Assembly (NCBI GenBank): GCA_003667245.1
Contig: RCNN01000121.1
Span: 1-64,000 of the forward strand
DNA length: 64,000 bases
Source of the DNA: Heterostelium multicystogenum
Lineage: Eukaryota; Evosea; Eumycetozoa; Acytosteliales; Acytosteliaceae
Reading direction: 5' to 3'
In this document: one piece after another, positions 9,838 to 23,300 of the stretch
Position numbering within the stretch: position 1 is the first letter of the stretch
How the letters are laid out: each line of letters starts with the position of its first letter
Position numbers and translations under genes: made by a program
The notes under the pieces: generated by a model
Told to the model about the DNA's origin: nothing
The model's input: the letters and a program-made list of their open reading frames with translations, nothing else
Database searches by the model: none

Positions 9838-12800
9838 ATGTGTACACCAAATAAACTTTCAGTGTCAACAAACAGTTTAAGAACTTCACCATCCAAAATT
9901 TCATTAAACTATAAACCATCTGTCACCAATGAAGAGACTCAATATAAATATATGCATGGTTACAAAACTTTAGAATGTAATACTGTTTCAAAAAAAACTT
10001 GAATGTATTAAAGATAGAGATTGGTAAATTTATAAAAGGAAAATTATTTTTTCAAAAATAATATTATTAACATTTAATTTTAAGTTTCTATTTCCATAAG
10101 AATGAGGAAAGAAGAAGATGTCCATATGATCCAAATGGTTCTCTGGTTTACTCGCATTTAAATTGTCCAGATAAATGTGGCAAGCAAAATGTAAATTTGA
10201 CTTTTTATACAAGTTTGAATTATTTAACTAATCATAATTTGAAAAATAGTGTAAATATTCACATAACGATGTTGAAGTTATGTACCATCCGGCCATTTAT
10301 AAAACTAAATTATGTAATGATCATGCAAATTTAAAGACTTGCAAGAAAGGAAGATGGTGCGCTTTTGCTCATGGTGAGGCTGATCTCAGAGTTGGATTAT
10401 CTGACAAGTTTAAGTTTCAAGAGAATCCAAAAACTCCTAAAGGAAAGAATTCACCTACTACCAGTTTATCTAATAGTAATGGTAATACGCCAACATCATC
10501 GTCGTTGAAAGAAAGCAATGGACTTGATTTAAATTGGTTTTCAAATGGCTTAAGCATGAGTTCCCCATATGCTTTATATTCACCCAAGAAATGTATTGAA
10601 AATGGACCAAATCCATTTATATCACAAATCTTACCAAGTGAAAATAGTTTAGTTTCCGTTGGTAGTCTAAAGTATTATCCAGAGTACTATGATCCCACAA
10701 CTTTAAATAATTATAATATTGAGGTAATGAAAACCAAAATGATGTTTATTTTAAACACATATTAATATTTTATTTAGAAATCTATTAGATTTGGCGTATT
10801 AAGAGTTGATAAAAATAATCCATTAAATGCTTACCTTGATACTTCAAAGATACCTCCAGATTTACAATCATCCATTAGCATTGATCTTTCACTGAATTCA
10901 TCAGATACTGTGGTAATCAATGGATTTTTTTAACAGAAATCGTGCATTTGATGGTGATTTTGTTGCAGTGAATGTATTACCGAAAACTGAATCAGCAGAA
11001 TCATATGAACTTAATTTGGACAAAGAGATGGAGCTCATTCTTCCTTTTGCACATTTTTCTGTTGCCAATGTTCAACAAACTTTACTTACTTCACAGATAC
11101 ATGGAAGAGTTGTCTCCATTTTAAATTCCAACCACAAACAATCATATTGTTGTTTCTTCCAAAAGCAAAGAGGTGATATTATGTACTTTTCTACGTATAA
11201 TAAGAAAATGATTGGAGTTATGGTTAAAGGTATTATTCGTGTCCCACCACCAAAAACATTTTTTGAAATACAAATTCAACAATGGCCAACCAACTATCCA
11301 TTTCCAATTGGAGAAATCATACAAACTATTTCTGCCAATGATGAGTTCACCCAAAATATTCAGGTAAGTAAAATAATTTTAATTGGCAATCAATTTACTC
11401 ATCAAATAATGTAGCTACTCAAAATAGAAAACCAAATACATGATACTTTTTCTGGGCAAATATCATTGTCTAACGAAGTTCAACTCCTCGGATTAAAGTC
11501 ACTGAACATTTCAAATGCCCACAACAGAAAAGATAAAAGAAATCTGCTCTCATATACTATTGGTGAAAGCACTGATGATCAAACTGTATTATATTCTTGT
11601 AATCGAGCTGCTAATGGAAACATTTTGGTAAGTTTAAATTATTTTTATTATAGGATAAATATTAATTTTTTATCAGTTTTCAGTTCATGTATCTGATGTT
11701 GCATTTTACGTTAAAGCTAAATCATTTACCGATTCTGAAGCTGTAACAAAAGGTTTCAGCATTAATATGGATAGTCATTCATCCAGAATGTTTCCTAATG
11801 AGTTATGTCAACTAATTACATTTGAACCTGGAAAAGATAGGTATGTTATTATTTATTTAATTGGAAAAATAACCACTAATTTAAAATATTATAGATGTGC
11901 AATTACAGTTGAATGGGAATTTTCTTCAAACTACTCCATTGTTGAAACCTGTATTTATCAATCAATAGTGCAATCTAATTGTAATATCACATTAAAAGAA
12001 GTCGTTAATATATGTAATTCAGTTCCTGGTGATACGGCCCAAGAGTTGTCTCATTCTAGTGAAATTGTTACATCTTTGAAAGAAATATTTAAAGGAATTG
12101 AAAGATTCTATGGAAAGTTTTCTCTGCAAACATTCAAGATCTTCCATTCATTTAAGAAGAACTTCTCACCTGAGGAAATGAATTATCATATTTTAGTTGA
12201 ACATATCAAAATGATTGCAAACTATATTACAAGCAATATAAAGGTAGATAACTGTATCTACAAATCCTCTTGTAATAGTTTACCAGACAGCATCATTAAC
12301 AGAATTAAGAAAGACTTTGAAAAGTATTGTTCAATCTTCCCCAGCAATATCAATTTGGACCTACTTACACTTGGAGATCTGCTTAAGTTTGTTTCCAATC
12401 ATAATGTTCAATTGTTCTATGTTTCAGAAATTGAAAAATCTGGAAATCTCGTCAGCTATACCAGTGAAAAGAATCGGACATTTCTTCAATTCCCATATAT
12501 GTTTGAAATTACCAATCCATTGGGCTCATATGCTGATCTCTTTAACCAAAGACTTGTCCTCATGGTTCTCAATTATGAAGCAACAGATTCGATTGATCAT
12601 TTACTGCCAACATCATTCAAATCTCAATCTAATTTGGTTTTTCATTTGCAATCTTGCTATCACCGAAAGATTAAATTGGAGCAAAAGTTCAACAATCTCA
12701 ACTTAAACTTCGAAATGAAATACAGACCATTTGAAACTCAAGGTCTTTTTGTTAGCGTAGAATCATCAGTCATTGGAATATGGGTGGAGAAAATCAACAA

Positions 12801-15552
12801 AATCCTGTTTATCGATCTAAACCATATCAGCGGTTGCAGTTATAATTGGATGTACTCTACAAACACTCTATGGATTGGATGGAACCCTAGTTTCATTTCA
12901 GTAGATTGTACAGACTGTGTCAGAAGACCTGTTATCTCTCAGGATATATCTCCTCCAGTCTCCCAAACCACTACAAAGACTCCTCCCTCAAGTCCAGTAA
13001 AACCGACCTCCATTCATTTGAAGCTCTTTGATCCAGTTCCAATTCAAGTTGCCACTTTGGATACTTCGAACAAACAGGATTATTATATACAATTCCTCTA
13101 TGGATTAACTGATAAAATGCCTTCATGTTTTGAGCATTTAAACAACAGAGAAGTTTTCCTTCATAAAAAGTACCCACTCGAATCAATATCTAGATCAATG
13201 GATTCAGATGTAACATATGTAAACTATTGGAATACACTTATTGATTTAAACTCTGTTCATGTAAGATAATAACTAATATTTAGGCTTCCTATTACTAACA
13301 TAAATTTATTTAACAGAAAAGTTTGTCCAAAAGTTCTTCTATTTTTGCATATAATGTTTCCATATCTTGGAGTAAAAAGAAAAAGAAATATGTTGGTTCC
13401 TTCAGTATTCCACTTGACCACTCTACAAATTCTCTCAAGATTTCGAGAGGAGATTTTCTTTGCTTAAGATATACCAATGATGAAAAGAGTAACGTAGCAT
13501 TACATACTCTTTTGACAAAAGCAAGTGCTGATGAGAAAACTGGAAAGATTTTGGTCAAATTTTCAATTAGATCTCCTAAACTAACTCAAAAATTGTTTTC
13601 TTTGGTAATATACTTTAATTGTTCCAACATAATGTTTTACTAACTAACTTTAAGGAAATTATTCTTAGAGATAGCTTTAATCAAACACTTGGAGAAGGAA
13701 TTCAATATTTTCCCAATATTGATGAAAATCTACGCAAGCTCATTATAGGCCAAAATCACTTGAAACTTAGTGATGTTGTTGCTGAAAATCCAGTTGATAT
13801 CGAATCTTTGTCACTACCTTTTGTATTTGAAAAAGAGCAAACTGCTGCCATCCATAACTGTATTCACAGTCCTTTTACAATCATACATGGTCCTCGAGGT
13901 TCTGGGTAAGCTTAATTTTGTTAATTTATTTAAAAAACCTCACTCATACTAATATTAATCATACAACAGAAAAACAACAATTGCATCAGTAGTATGTCAG
14001 TTGGCAATTGGAGATAAAGTAAATAATGGTTTCGTTTCAAAAATTCTACTTTGTGGACCAAATGATTTTAGTGTTGATGCTTCCTTCAGAAACCTTATTA
14101 AACTTTTCCCAACAATTAAAGCTCTAAGAGTTTATGGAAATGACTTTATTGAAAAAGAGGAGTATGTTTAGTTATCTTTTTTATTTAATTATTATTATTA
14201 ACTGTTTTTTAAAAGATATACAATTCCAGATGACATTAAGATGAATACTCTACATAATAAAATTGAATTTCAAAAGAACTTTTCTCAAAATATGCAGAGT
14301 AGAGATTTAGAAGGTATCAGTAAGTATAGAAACAATTAACTTATATAAAAATTAATGCTAACTGGAAATCTGTTAGTTTTAAATGAACATAAGGTTATAT
14401 GCTGTACAACTTTAGTCTCGATTGAAAAGAAAATCACAGACCTTAATATTTCTTGGGTGGTAGTTGATAATGCGAATCAAGAGCTAGAACCTTCTACAAT
14501 TTGTTCATTGTCCAAAGCAAAACATGTTGTTCTTCTTGGAGACTCTATCCCTGATATAGAAAGTAAATATTAATACTTGATAAAGCTGATATCATGGAAC
14601 TAATTGATTCTATAGGTTCACATGTACATGTTACAAATTACTCTATTAAAAGATTATTCGGTCTACCAATGATGCACCGTCTCAAAAAACATAGAATCAC
14701 TATCAATCAAATCACTGCTATCATGTCCAACTATTTTCATGAATTTCCTCGATTCTAAAGATTGTTCTAGAGTAAGGGATAAATTATTACTTAATTAATT
14801 TATTACTAATAGAATATTTATATAGTATGACCAAAAAGCAATGATTACATTTTTTGATATTCCAAAATCTGAAGAAAAGTTAGATATTAAATCATTTGAA
14901 GTTTTGGAAGATAATTTAAATACTAAATATTATAATGTGTCAGAGATAAATTTTGTATGTATCTATCATTTATCAACCTTTTTAATTGGTTTTACTAATT
15001 AATAATTCTCAGATAAAACTTTTAGTAAAATATCTTTTGAATGAAAAACATATCCAACCTTCATCCATCGCCATTGTGTCTCCATATTATACTCAAAGAT
15101 GGTTGATAAAAAGACATCTTTGTTCAACAAATGGAAACGAAATTAAAGTTATTTCACACCAAGAAGTAAGATACAACAAAAAAGACTACATCATAGTATC
15201 ATTGGTTAGATCAAACTGTATCGAAAGACTAGATATTGAAAATGAAGATCATTTTGTAAGTTTATACGATTACTCTTGATATTATAGTTTGCTAATCTAC
15301 TCTTAGTTGAGAACTATTTTACTTTCGGCAACTAAAGGTGTATTTTTTGTAGGTAACACAGTTAGCCTAAAATCTAGTCAATGGAGACCCTTTGTCAACA
15401 AACTTGAAAATATGAATATTATTCAAAAGGTTGATATCAATCCTAATCTCATTTTTACAACAAAAGACTACGAATCTTTTGTCAAACTCACAGTTTTTGA
15501 AACTGTTGAATGTCCCAATGTTGGTCCAATTCAAAGCCCAGAGCTTTGGTAA
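9838..15552 (+). CDS. Tandem CCCH zinc finger - RNB-like - SF1 (Upf1-like) helicase-like protein
   Basis: Large multi-exon protein, probably RNA-binding. Finger 1 (about 9975-10115, across an intron) fits C-x8-C-x5-C-x3-H once an A8 run at 9990-9997 is taken as one base too long. Finger 2 contains NCKYSH. Finger 3 (about 10310-10375) is a perfect C-x8-C-x5-C-x3-H. The spacing and ERRRCPYDPNGS recall Unkempt and plant CCCH proteins. RNB-like part: NRAFDGDFVAVNVLP (about 10935-10980), YTIGESTDDQTVLYSC (about 11550-11600), HVSDVAFYV (about 11685) and GKDRCAITVEWE (about 11832-11920). Most catalytic Asp positions are not conserved. Helicase part: FEKEQTAAIHN (Q motif-like), Walker A GPRGSGKTT intact (about 13890-13985), motif II VVDNANQ (about 14460-14480) instead of DEAxQ, and motif VI LLSATKG without the usual Arg. 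Human HELZ2 combines the same domain types. A T7 run at 10925-10931 breaks the frame. Confidence 0.75.
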
Positions 15553-15567
15553 TAAATGAAATAAAGT

Positions 15568-18500
15568 TTATTGTAGTATAAACCAACTATTTCTACATTT
15601 TGTTGCCTCCCTTCTTACCAATCGCTTTTTATCGTCTAAAGCTGGAACAACACCATTTATAACTTGACTTCTATATGGGAATATTTTGGGATATGGAATG
15701 GATCTGGATATTTTTGTGAGAATTTCTAAACTTAATTGTCTGAAAGTCTGTTGTACAATACATAAAGGATTAATATTATATAAGAGTGTATAAGATATAA
15801 ACTTAACTTACCAAGGATTCACCATGAACTGATATTTTAATCAAAGTTGGGATTAATGAATCGAGATGTGAACTTATAGATGTTGATGCTTCATCAACCA
15901 ACATCATTAAAGTTTGTAAACTGGAATTCAATAAATCTCTCTGGTTGGAGTGAAGTGAGTGCAATACAATTGGAAGAACCTCTTGTAGTTCTCCCAAAAG
16001 AACTTCCTTTGGAACATTTCTTAAAAGATTGGTAATCGCTATCAAAAATTGTGATGAAACAGATTCATTCTTTTGTCTCTGATAGGTCTTAAATGACTCC
16101 AATAATGATGGGAATAAAATAGTAAAGAATTTTTGTTTATATAAAATCTAAAGATAAAATATTAGTAAATTATTGTTATTAATAATAAAACTATTACATA
16201 CCTTGACAACCGCACCTGATTTTTGATCAAACGTATCGTGGTCACTTAATAAAATGGAAAATGACTTGGCGGCTTTTTGCGAAATTTCATTATCATTGGT
16301 AATTAATTGAGCCAAAAACTCACCAACCTTAATACTAGATGCATTTCCGTTGGTAACTAAACCTTTTTCAATCTAAAAATTTTGTTATTTAGAGAATTGC
16401 TCCTGTTAAATTATTAAACTATACATACCCATACTAATAAGTTCAAAGCTTGTGTTCTGTTTGTTGCTGAAGGATCCATTATAATTTTCTCCAAATAATC
16501 GAGTGGTAAGTCTGATTGATCCGATTGCTTGTTGATAATAGAACCATAACAGATTGCACATGCGTTTGAAATTGACTCTTGAGTCGATGAGTCCAATGCA
16601 CTTGCCATCAGCTTCTCTTTGAGTTCTTTGTTGCTTGAAAGTTCGAATTTGCTTTGTGAAATAACATTAGTGAAAATTGGAATCAACAACTTTGACTGTT
16701 CTGTAGCTTCATTTGTAAATGGTTTGAACTCAGAGTTGATGTTCAAAATTGAAAGATTACCTCCAAGATAAATTTCAATGAATTTATCAATGGCCTCCTT
16801 TTGTGTACTTTTAGAAAGAACTTTAATATTAATATTTGCGTGTAATTGTAGCTATTACATTAAGTAATTACTCTTTAGAGGTGTGCTGAATAATGGAATG
16901 AATCATGGAGATTGAAGGCTTCAATATCTTTTGGACTTGATCCTTTTGTTCAAGATTGTTAATATCCAAAGAGTGTACCTGTTCAAACAACTCCTTAACC
17001 AATGGGAATAATAATTCACGATAACATATGGTCATCGTTTGTTCATCAATTGAATTGTTGAAAGTATTCTCCAAACTTTCCAATACCAATAAGCTATTTT
17101 GGATTTCATCTATATTTACACCATATTAATAATCAAGTTTGGATACATAACGCAGATTACATTGTTGTTTTGACTTACCATTGCTATTATATTTCTTTTT
17201 AATACTATGCTCGATAAGTGATTTAATTTGAGGGATGACACTTTGCAATAAAGGTTGATGTGAGCACAACTGTGAGAAAGCTTCTAAATAATGCTTGATT
17301 TCTGTAATGTTCTTTGATTGATTGGAGTTTATCATTTGTAAAATAGTTGGAATGGCATATAAGTTTAACTGTTCGACTTGCTCCAATTTAGTAATAGACA
17401 TAAGTGCTTCTAAACTCTTATTTCTATGGTTTAATAATCAATGAAGATATATTAATATACATAAAGCTCTTCATTCTTATATATCTAAATAGATTCCAAA
17501 CCTTTGGTTTTCATCGGTATCATTTAACAATCCAACAAGATATTTAATTATTGTTTGTCTTTGATCTTGGTCCAAGATAAATGTTATTGGAACAGATGTT
17601 TTGATATGCTTTGTAATATATAAATTTGCGAGGCACTCAACTGCTAAAGTCCTTACTGAAACTGATGAATTTGACAATAATTCAATAAACAAAGTGTATA
17701 GATTGTCTTTGTATTCCTCCAATGGATTGACCTCTGTGATTTGGAAAATGAGTTTACGATTTCTTATCTGATACCTCCTTCTACATACCTGAATCAATAT
17801 TTTCAGTGTTATATTGGAATGAAATATTATTGGCCTTCAAGAGATCATTGAAAAGTGCAATGATTGAGAGTTGTTCGTTTGCTTTGTGAACAGGATCTTC
17901 TGACAGGTGGAGCGAAAGCTCTTGGAAGAAATCGATGATGGTGGACATAATGTGTGAAAGAACGATTCTTGATGATTTAACTGATGCACTCACAGTCTGG
18001 AAGAGAATAGAAGCACAGCTGACTGCTAACTTTGAGTCCTGTGAGGTCTTGATATGATGAAGACACTCCTTATCGACCATCGTCATAAAAGATTGGAGAG
18101 TTTCTGGGTCAGAAGCCAACACTCTTGTTAGATAGAAGATCGTCTTCTTTGATTCATCAATGACTGCTGAGCTCTTTTGTGTCAGAATTTGAGTTCTCAG
18201 CGTTCCCCAAATATCATCTAGATGTGGTCTTAATGTGACAGGTCCATACTTTGAGCAGCAGAACAAAAGTGTTTTGAGCGATTCAATCTTTGTATCAACT
18301 ACATTCGAGCATATCTTATCAATCAAGAATGGGATAGAGTGTTCTGCAAAATAGGTTGAAGCACCAAAGCAATTTCTAATCAAGATAATCATTAGTATCC
18401 AAACTTAAACGAGATATTAGAAGTATTTGGGATGACCTACAATAAGGCACTAGAAAGATCTTCTTTGGTGATGGAGTTTGGATCGCCTGGCTTTGGATTG

Positions 18501-19223
18501 AAGGAAATCGGGAAATAGCAGGATAGTATCTCAAAAAGAGAATCTGCGAAATTCTTGTACTCGGGGATGTACAAGATGACTCTTGGAATCAATCTGAATG
18601 TATATATAATGTTTCTTGGATCTTTTTCACCATCGATAAACTGTAAGAATCCTGCCATAAAATCACCTTTAAGTTCCTGTAGCTCTGTATGTTTGTAGAT
18701 AGATTAGAGACCTGTCATGACATACCTACCCAGTGTTCTGTCGTTGATGTTACTTACCTGATAGATTGTGCTCCAAAAGATGCTCAATAAGCTGTAATAC
18801 CATTTTACGATGAGTCTGAACGAGTGTAGATGGATGTACTTCTTGGAAGATCGCTCTGATTATCTTTTGGTTGTGTGGATAGGGCACCTTGTGGTTGACA
18901 CAGAGTCCGTAGACACCTTTGACCACTTCCGACGCACAGGCATAGTCTTGCAAACGATCGTGGTAAAAAGCAGCGAGGAACTCGACCTGGGCCTCATTTA
19001 GCTTAAGGTCGGGCAGTCGACACAACACCTCAGACAGAAGCAGTGTTCCTCTTGCTCTCAAGAGGGAGTCGGAGTTCTGCAAGTAGTCTCCAAGATGTTC
19101 GACCAGCTGATGAATACTCAAACGATTGGCATTGATCTCCAACAACAATATATTCAAAGCACTCTGTTTGGTTTGATCATTACTATTGATATTTATATAT
19201 AAATCTATATTAGCTTTTGACAT
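15568..19223 (-). CDS. mms19: MMS19, cytosolic iron-sulfur cluster targeting HEAT-repeat protein
   Basis: Scaffold of the CIA targeting complex (with CIAO1 and CIAO2B/FAM96), which delivers 4Fe-4S clusters to DNA polymerases, primase and XPD-type helicases. The ATG at 19223 starts an N-terminal domain with LLRARGTLLLSEVLCRLP and the conserved AAFYHDRLQDYACASEVVKG, both typical of MMS19. HEAT-like helical pairs follow across about nine exons. The C-terminal exon reads PYPKIFPYRSQVINGVVPALDDKKRLVRREATKCRNSWF, typical of the MMS19 C-terminus that binds the CIA partners, with a stop at 15568. Total length near 1,000 residues fits. Introns are short. The stop codon lies only 15 bp from that of the convergent helicase-like gene. 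Confidence 0.88.
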
Positions 19224-19245
19224 TATTCTTAATTGATCTAAGCCC

Positions 19246-19283
19246 TAACTGACTGACTGACTGATTGATTGATTGATTGATCT
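19246..19283 (+). repeat. Compound tetranucleotide repeat (GACT)n(GATT)n
   Basis: Three to four GACT units followed by about five GATT units, just upstream of the MMS19 start. It is the reverse complement of the tract at 20046-20079. Confidence 0.8.
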
Positions 19284-20045
19284 TAATCTGTTGCTTGCTT
19301 AGTTGGTTGGGTGAGAAGAGTGAGTGGGTTGGGTTTGGTCCACAAGTGTGAAAGAGTTTGTGTGAAAATGAATTATCGTGCATTTTAGTCAAGATCTTAT
19401 TAAACAAAACACACACCAAATTTTAATTTTATTTTTGCTTCAAAACAAAACAAACAGGTTCAATCAATTCTAATTGTGGTAGAGATGTGTTATTAAATTC
19501 CACACACAACACAAACACAAACACACAAAGCACATCAACATAACACAACTAGTAGTAATAACAACACCACTCTTTTCAAAAATCAAATCAATCAAATCCA
19601 ATTTAACTGTTTGAATTGTTAATTTGTTGATTGTATTATTATTATTATTTATTATATTTAAAAATCAATGTACTAATTTATTTATTTGATATTAACTGTA
19701 TTGTATTATAATAATCATTTATTTATTTTGTATTATATATTGTTTTTTATTAATTGTATTATATTATAGCATGTATATATAACAACAACAACAACAAGAG
19801 TAAACTATCCAAACATCTTAACCTTCACCTCAATCTCAACTACACCCAAAAACCATAATTGTATTATTATTATTATTATTATTTTTAAATAAATTGTTAT
19901 ATATCATCCAATCAATCAAATAGAGAAACAACAATATCGTCTATTATAGTCTATCTGGCGAATACTAATCAATTGCATCAACAACAATTTTTGGTTTGGT
20001 TTGTTTGAAGGTTGATTGACAAACACTAGTACTTTTTTATCAATC

Positions 20046-20079
20046 TATCAATCAATCAATTAGTCAGTCAGTCAGTCTA
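20046..20079 (+). repeat. Compound tetranucleotide repeat (AATC)n(AGTC)n
   Basis: Repeated AATC then AGTC units. With 19246-19283 it forms an imperfect inverted pair about 0.77 kb apart within the same divergent promoter region. Confidence 0.8.
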
Positions 20080-20338
20080 TCATTTATGCAATAAGTTAAA
20101 TTATTAATTCTATTTATATATTTATTGTTATATGGTACTTTTAGTAAAATAAACTTAAAGTTCCTTTAATTATATCTCTATCTCTCCTCTATCTGTTTAG
20201 TGTCAACAGACAGAAAATATTATTTGTATAATTCCAATTTCAAACTTAAAACACAATTGTACATTCGACACCGATCACCATCACCACCCCACCACACCCA
20301 CCCGCAACTAAGCCAATCTAGGAAAAAGTGGAGGTCAA

Positions 20339-23300
20339 ATGAGGAAAAATAGTGAACTATTAATAGCTGTATGGTATGTTGAATGGATTATTACAACAGT
20401 GAGAGAGACAGGATCGAAAATAGGCTAACGTCAATCTTGATTGGATGACAATGTTTTAGTTTGGACAATTCAGAATGGATGATAAATGGTGATTTTAGTC
20501 CAAATAGATGGGCTGTGCAACACTTGGCGGTGATGCATCATGCCACCTGCCTGCATAATCAAAGCATGCCGTACACTATGTATATTGTGCTGATGGCTGG
20601 CCTGAATGCCAACAGGAGACCTATGGTCTATTCAATCATTTCCAACACCAAATATTCGTCACCACTGAGTCTCAAGGCTATGAAGCTGGCTGGCGACTGT
20701 GACATTGTTGGTTCGCTCCAACTCATTCAGCTGCTCTTCAGAAACAAATCCTATCCACAATATGTCAAGCGGTTGGTTATGTTTAGTGGCAGTCCTTTCA
20801 AGGGAGAGCCACAGCACTTGGCTGACCAAGCTCAACTACTGCGAGACAACAACATATCATTGGAATTGGTGACATTTGGCGACTGCTCTTTCGATACTCT
20901 AGAGAATCATCTATACAATCATTCATTCTCGCCATCTAAAAACATATGGTAATACATCTACGACATTATGACTTAAGATTATTTCTTTCTAATATCACCT
21001 GATTATAGTAACTATAATAGGATAGCTGCAGGTAAGAATCTAGTGATACATAATCTTTCTACGTTGAATTGGCTTGATGATTATAAATTGGCGATGACGA
21101 GTCGAAAGAATAAAGTACCAACAAAGGACGAAGATAAGGATAAAGATATGGAAAAAGTCATCGATACAGACATGGACAAAGATTTGGATAATGGATTGGA
21201 AAAGGATAAGAATAAGGACAGGACTAGGTCCAAAGAGAAGAAGGACAAGAAGATTCAGATCGAACCAAATGTTGCAAATGAAGACAATAAGACGATAAAT
21301 ACTGAGTTTGAAACTGATAGCAGCCAAAGTCCATCATCATCATCATCATCATACCCATCGTTAATTAGTAAAATTAGTACATCATACCGAAACTCTTCTC
21401 GAAGTCGAAAATCAAAGAGTACATTAGCTTCTTCCTCATCATCTAGTAGTAGAAAACCAGTACCAGCGGTATCAGGTCCTACAGGTGGATCGTGCAGGAG
21501 AGTGGTTGTTGATCTGTCAAGATTTTCACTTCCAAAGTCAAAGTATCACTTAGTTGTCAACTTTACACTCAGTAAATTGCTTGAACAAGCTAAAGAGGAA
21601 GACATTGAATCTGATGAGCAATATAACAATGTAGATGGCAATACTCAAAGTCAAATTGAAATGAATGGCTCGCAACAAGATACATCCACAACTACAACGA
21701 CAACTACAACGACGACTTCGACTACAACAACAGCACAAGCATCTAAAGATGCATCTACCTCCTCTATGGATGACAATCAAGAAAAACAACAAAAGAAACA
21801 AACAATATTTGGAGATCTAATGTTCCTGTACAAGACTAGTGTATGTGACGTATACAGAGAAATTTAGTTGCTATAAAATAACATATACTTATAGATTGTT
21901 TACAAACATGTATGAACAGAGAATTGTTGTAGAGTTTCCAGCAGGAAAATGTACATATAAGAATGGTATAGTTTACTCCTTTGTCAGCTCGAGGTCAACT
22001 ATCTTTGATTAAAATAGGTATAACAAACTATCAACTTATTTGGAGGAATTCAACTACCATGAAGGTAGAAAATGTATGTTGACTCTACAATTAGGTTAAT
22101 TAACAAGTAACTAACATGTAATATATTATATTTAGTCGATATTGTTTAATTACAGAGAAGCTAAATATCTTAAAGTACCATCGACTATGACATCAGATAG
22201 AATATTCTACTTTAAATTCCCCTTGTTGGAGCACCAACTCTATCCAAGACCACACTTCTTCATATGGCCCCAGTATGAAGATACCTTTAGAGACGAGTTG
22301 AATCTGCTAGCAATCAACGACACTATCAACACGCAGAAATCAGAGCGTACTCAAGCAAAGATATCATCCATTGTCAAGATCATTTCACAAAACATGTCAG
22401 CGTCACCACTGACACTGCCGCTACTTCATCATATACAGTATCACCACAAGTTGATTAACGAACAAAAGAACGCTCCACCAAAGATGGCGAAGCTCTGCAC
22501 TTTCCGAACATCCCAAGTTGTGAACAACGTTGACATGAGTGCACCAAGACCCGAGGTCAAACTTAACCATGAGTTACTTAGAGAGCCAAACAATGACTTT
22601 TTTAAAATAGATTATTCGAAGAACCAAAATAGTAATAGTAATAGTAACAGTATCCATAATAATAGTAGTAATAATAATAGTAATAGAAATAATACTGACA
22701 ACGATAGCCAAATGGATAGATCTATTCATGAAGATGGTATGATTTGGACAGTCAATCCATTACATGAATCATCGATGACCAATGTAAATATGAGTAGCCT
22801 ACCAGCAGCAGCAATGTCTAAAGATTCAAACAGTCACGAAACAAATGCAAAAGAGGTTGATAAATTGTTAAGTCAACCGATGCCCGATGTCGATGTTGAG
22901 ATAGGAGAAAAACAATCAGGCGCAACTTCGAAAATTGATCTGTTGAAAATGGAGGAAGACGAAGATGATGTTGTTGTTGACCTAATAAAGTCCCGTGATG
23001 TAAATGATGTTGATATGGATGGTGCTGATGATTGCAGCGAAAACAGCAGAAGTCGAGAATTGGGCGAAACTGACAATTCAGATGGTCCGGTATCACTGTT
23101 CCTTGAAACAACCAAACTCAGCCTCTTCAAACCAAATCCATTGACCAGCATACCAATTCCAGATCCGTTGACAAGCATTCCATCCACAGCAACAATACAG
23201 TCTAGCGCCACCAAAAACAACACAACCAGTGCTAGTCTTGCAACTTCAATCGTTCCGAGCCAAGAGGAAATCCAAAACGCCTACGAAACCACCACACCAA

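Larger units (their letters stand above)
19224..20338. other. Divergent intergenic region with tetranucleotide repeats
   Basis: About 1.1 kb between MMS19 (minus) and the Rpn10-like gene (plus). It carries a (GACT)n(GATT)n tract, a CA-rich stretch (about 19500-19545), (ATT)n runs at 19637-19655 and 19865-19882, and an oppositely oriented (AATC)n(AGTC)n tract near 20046. No gene is recognised. Confidence 0.5.
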
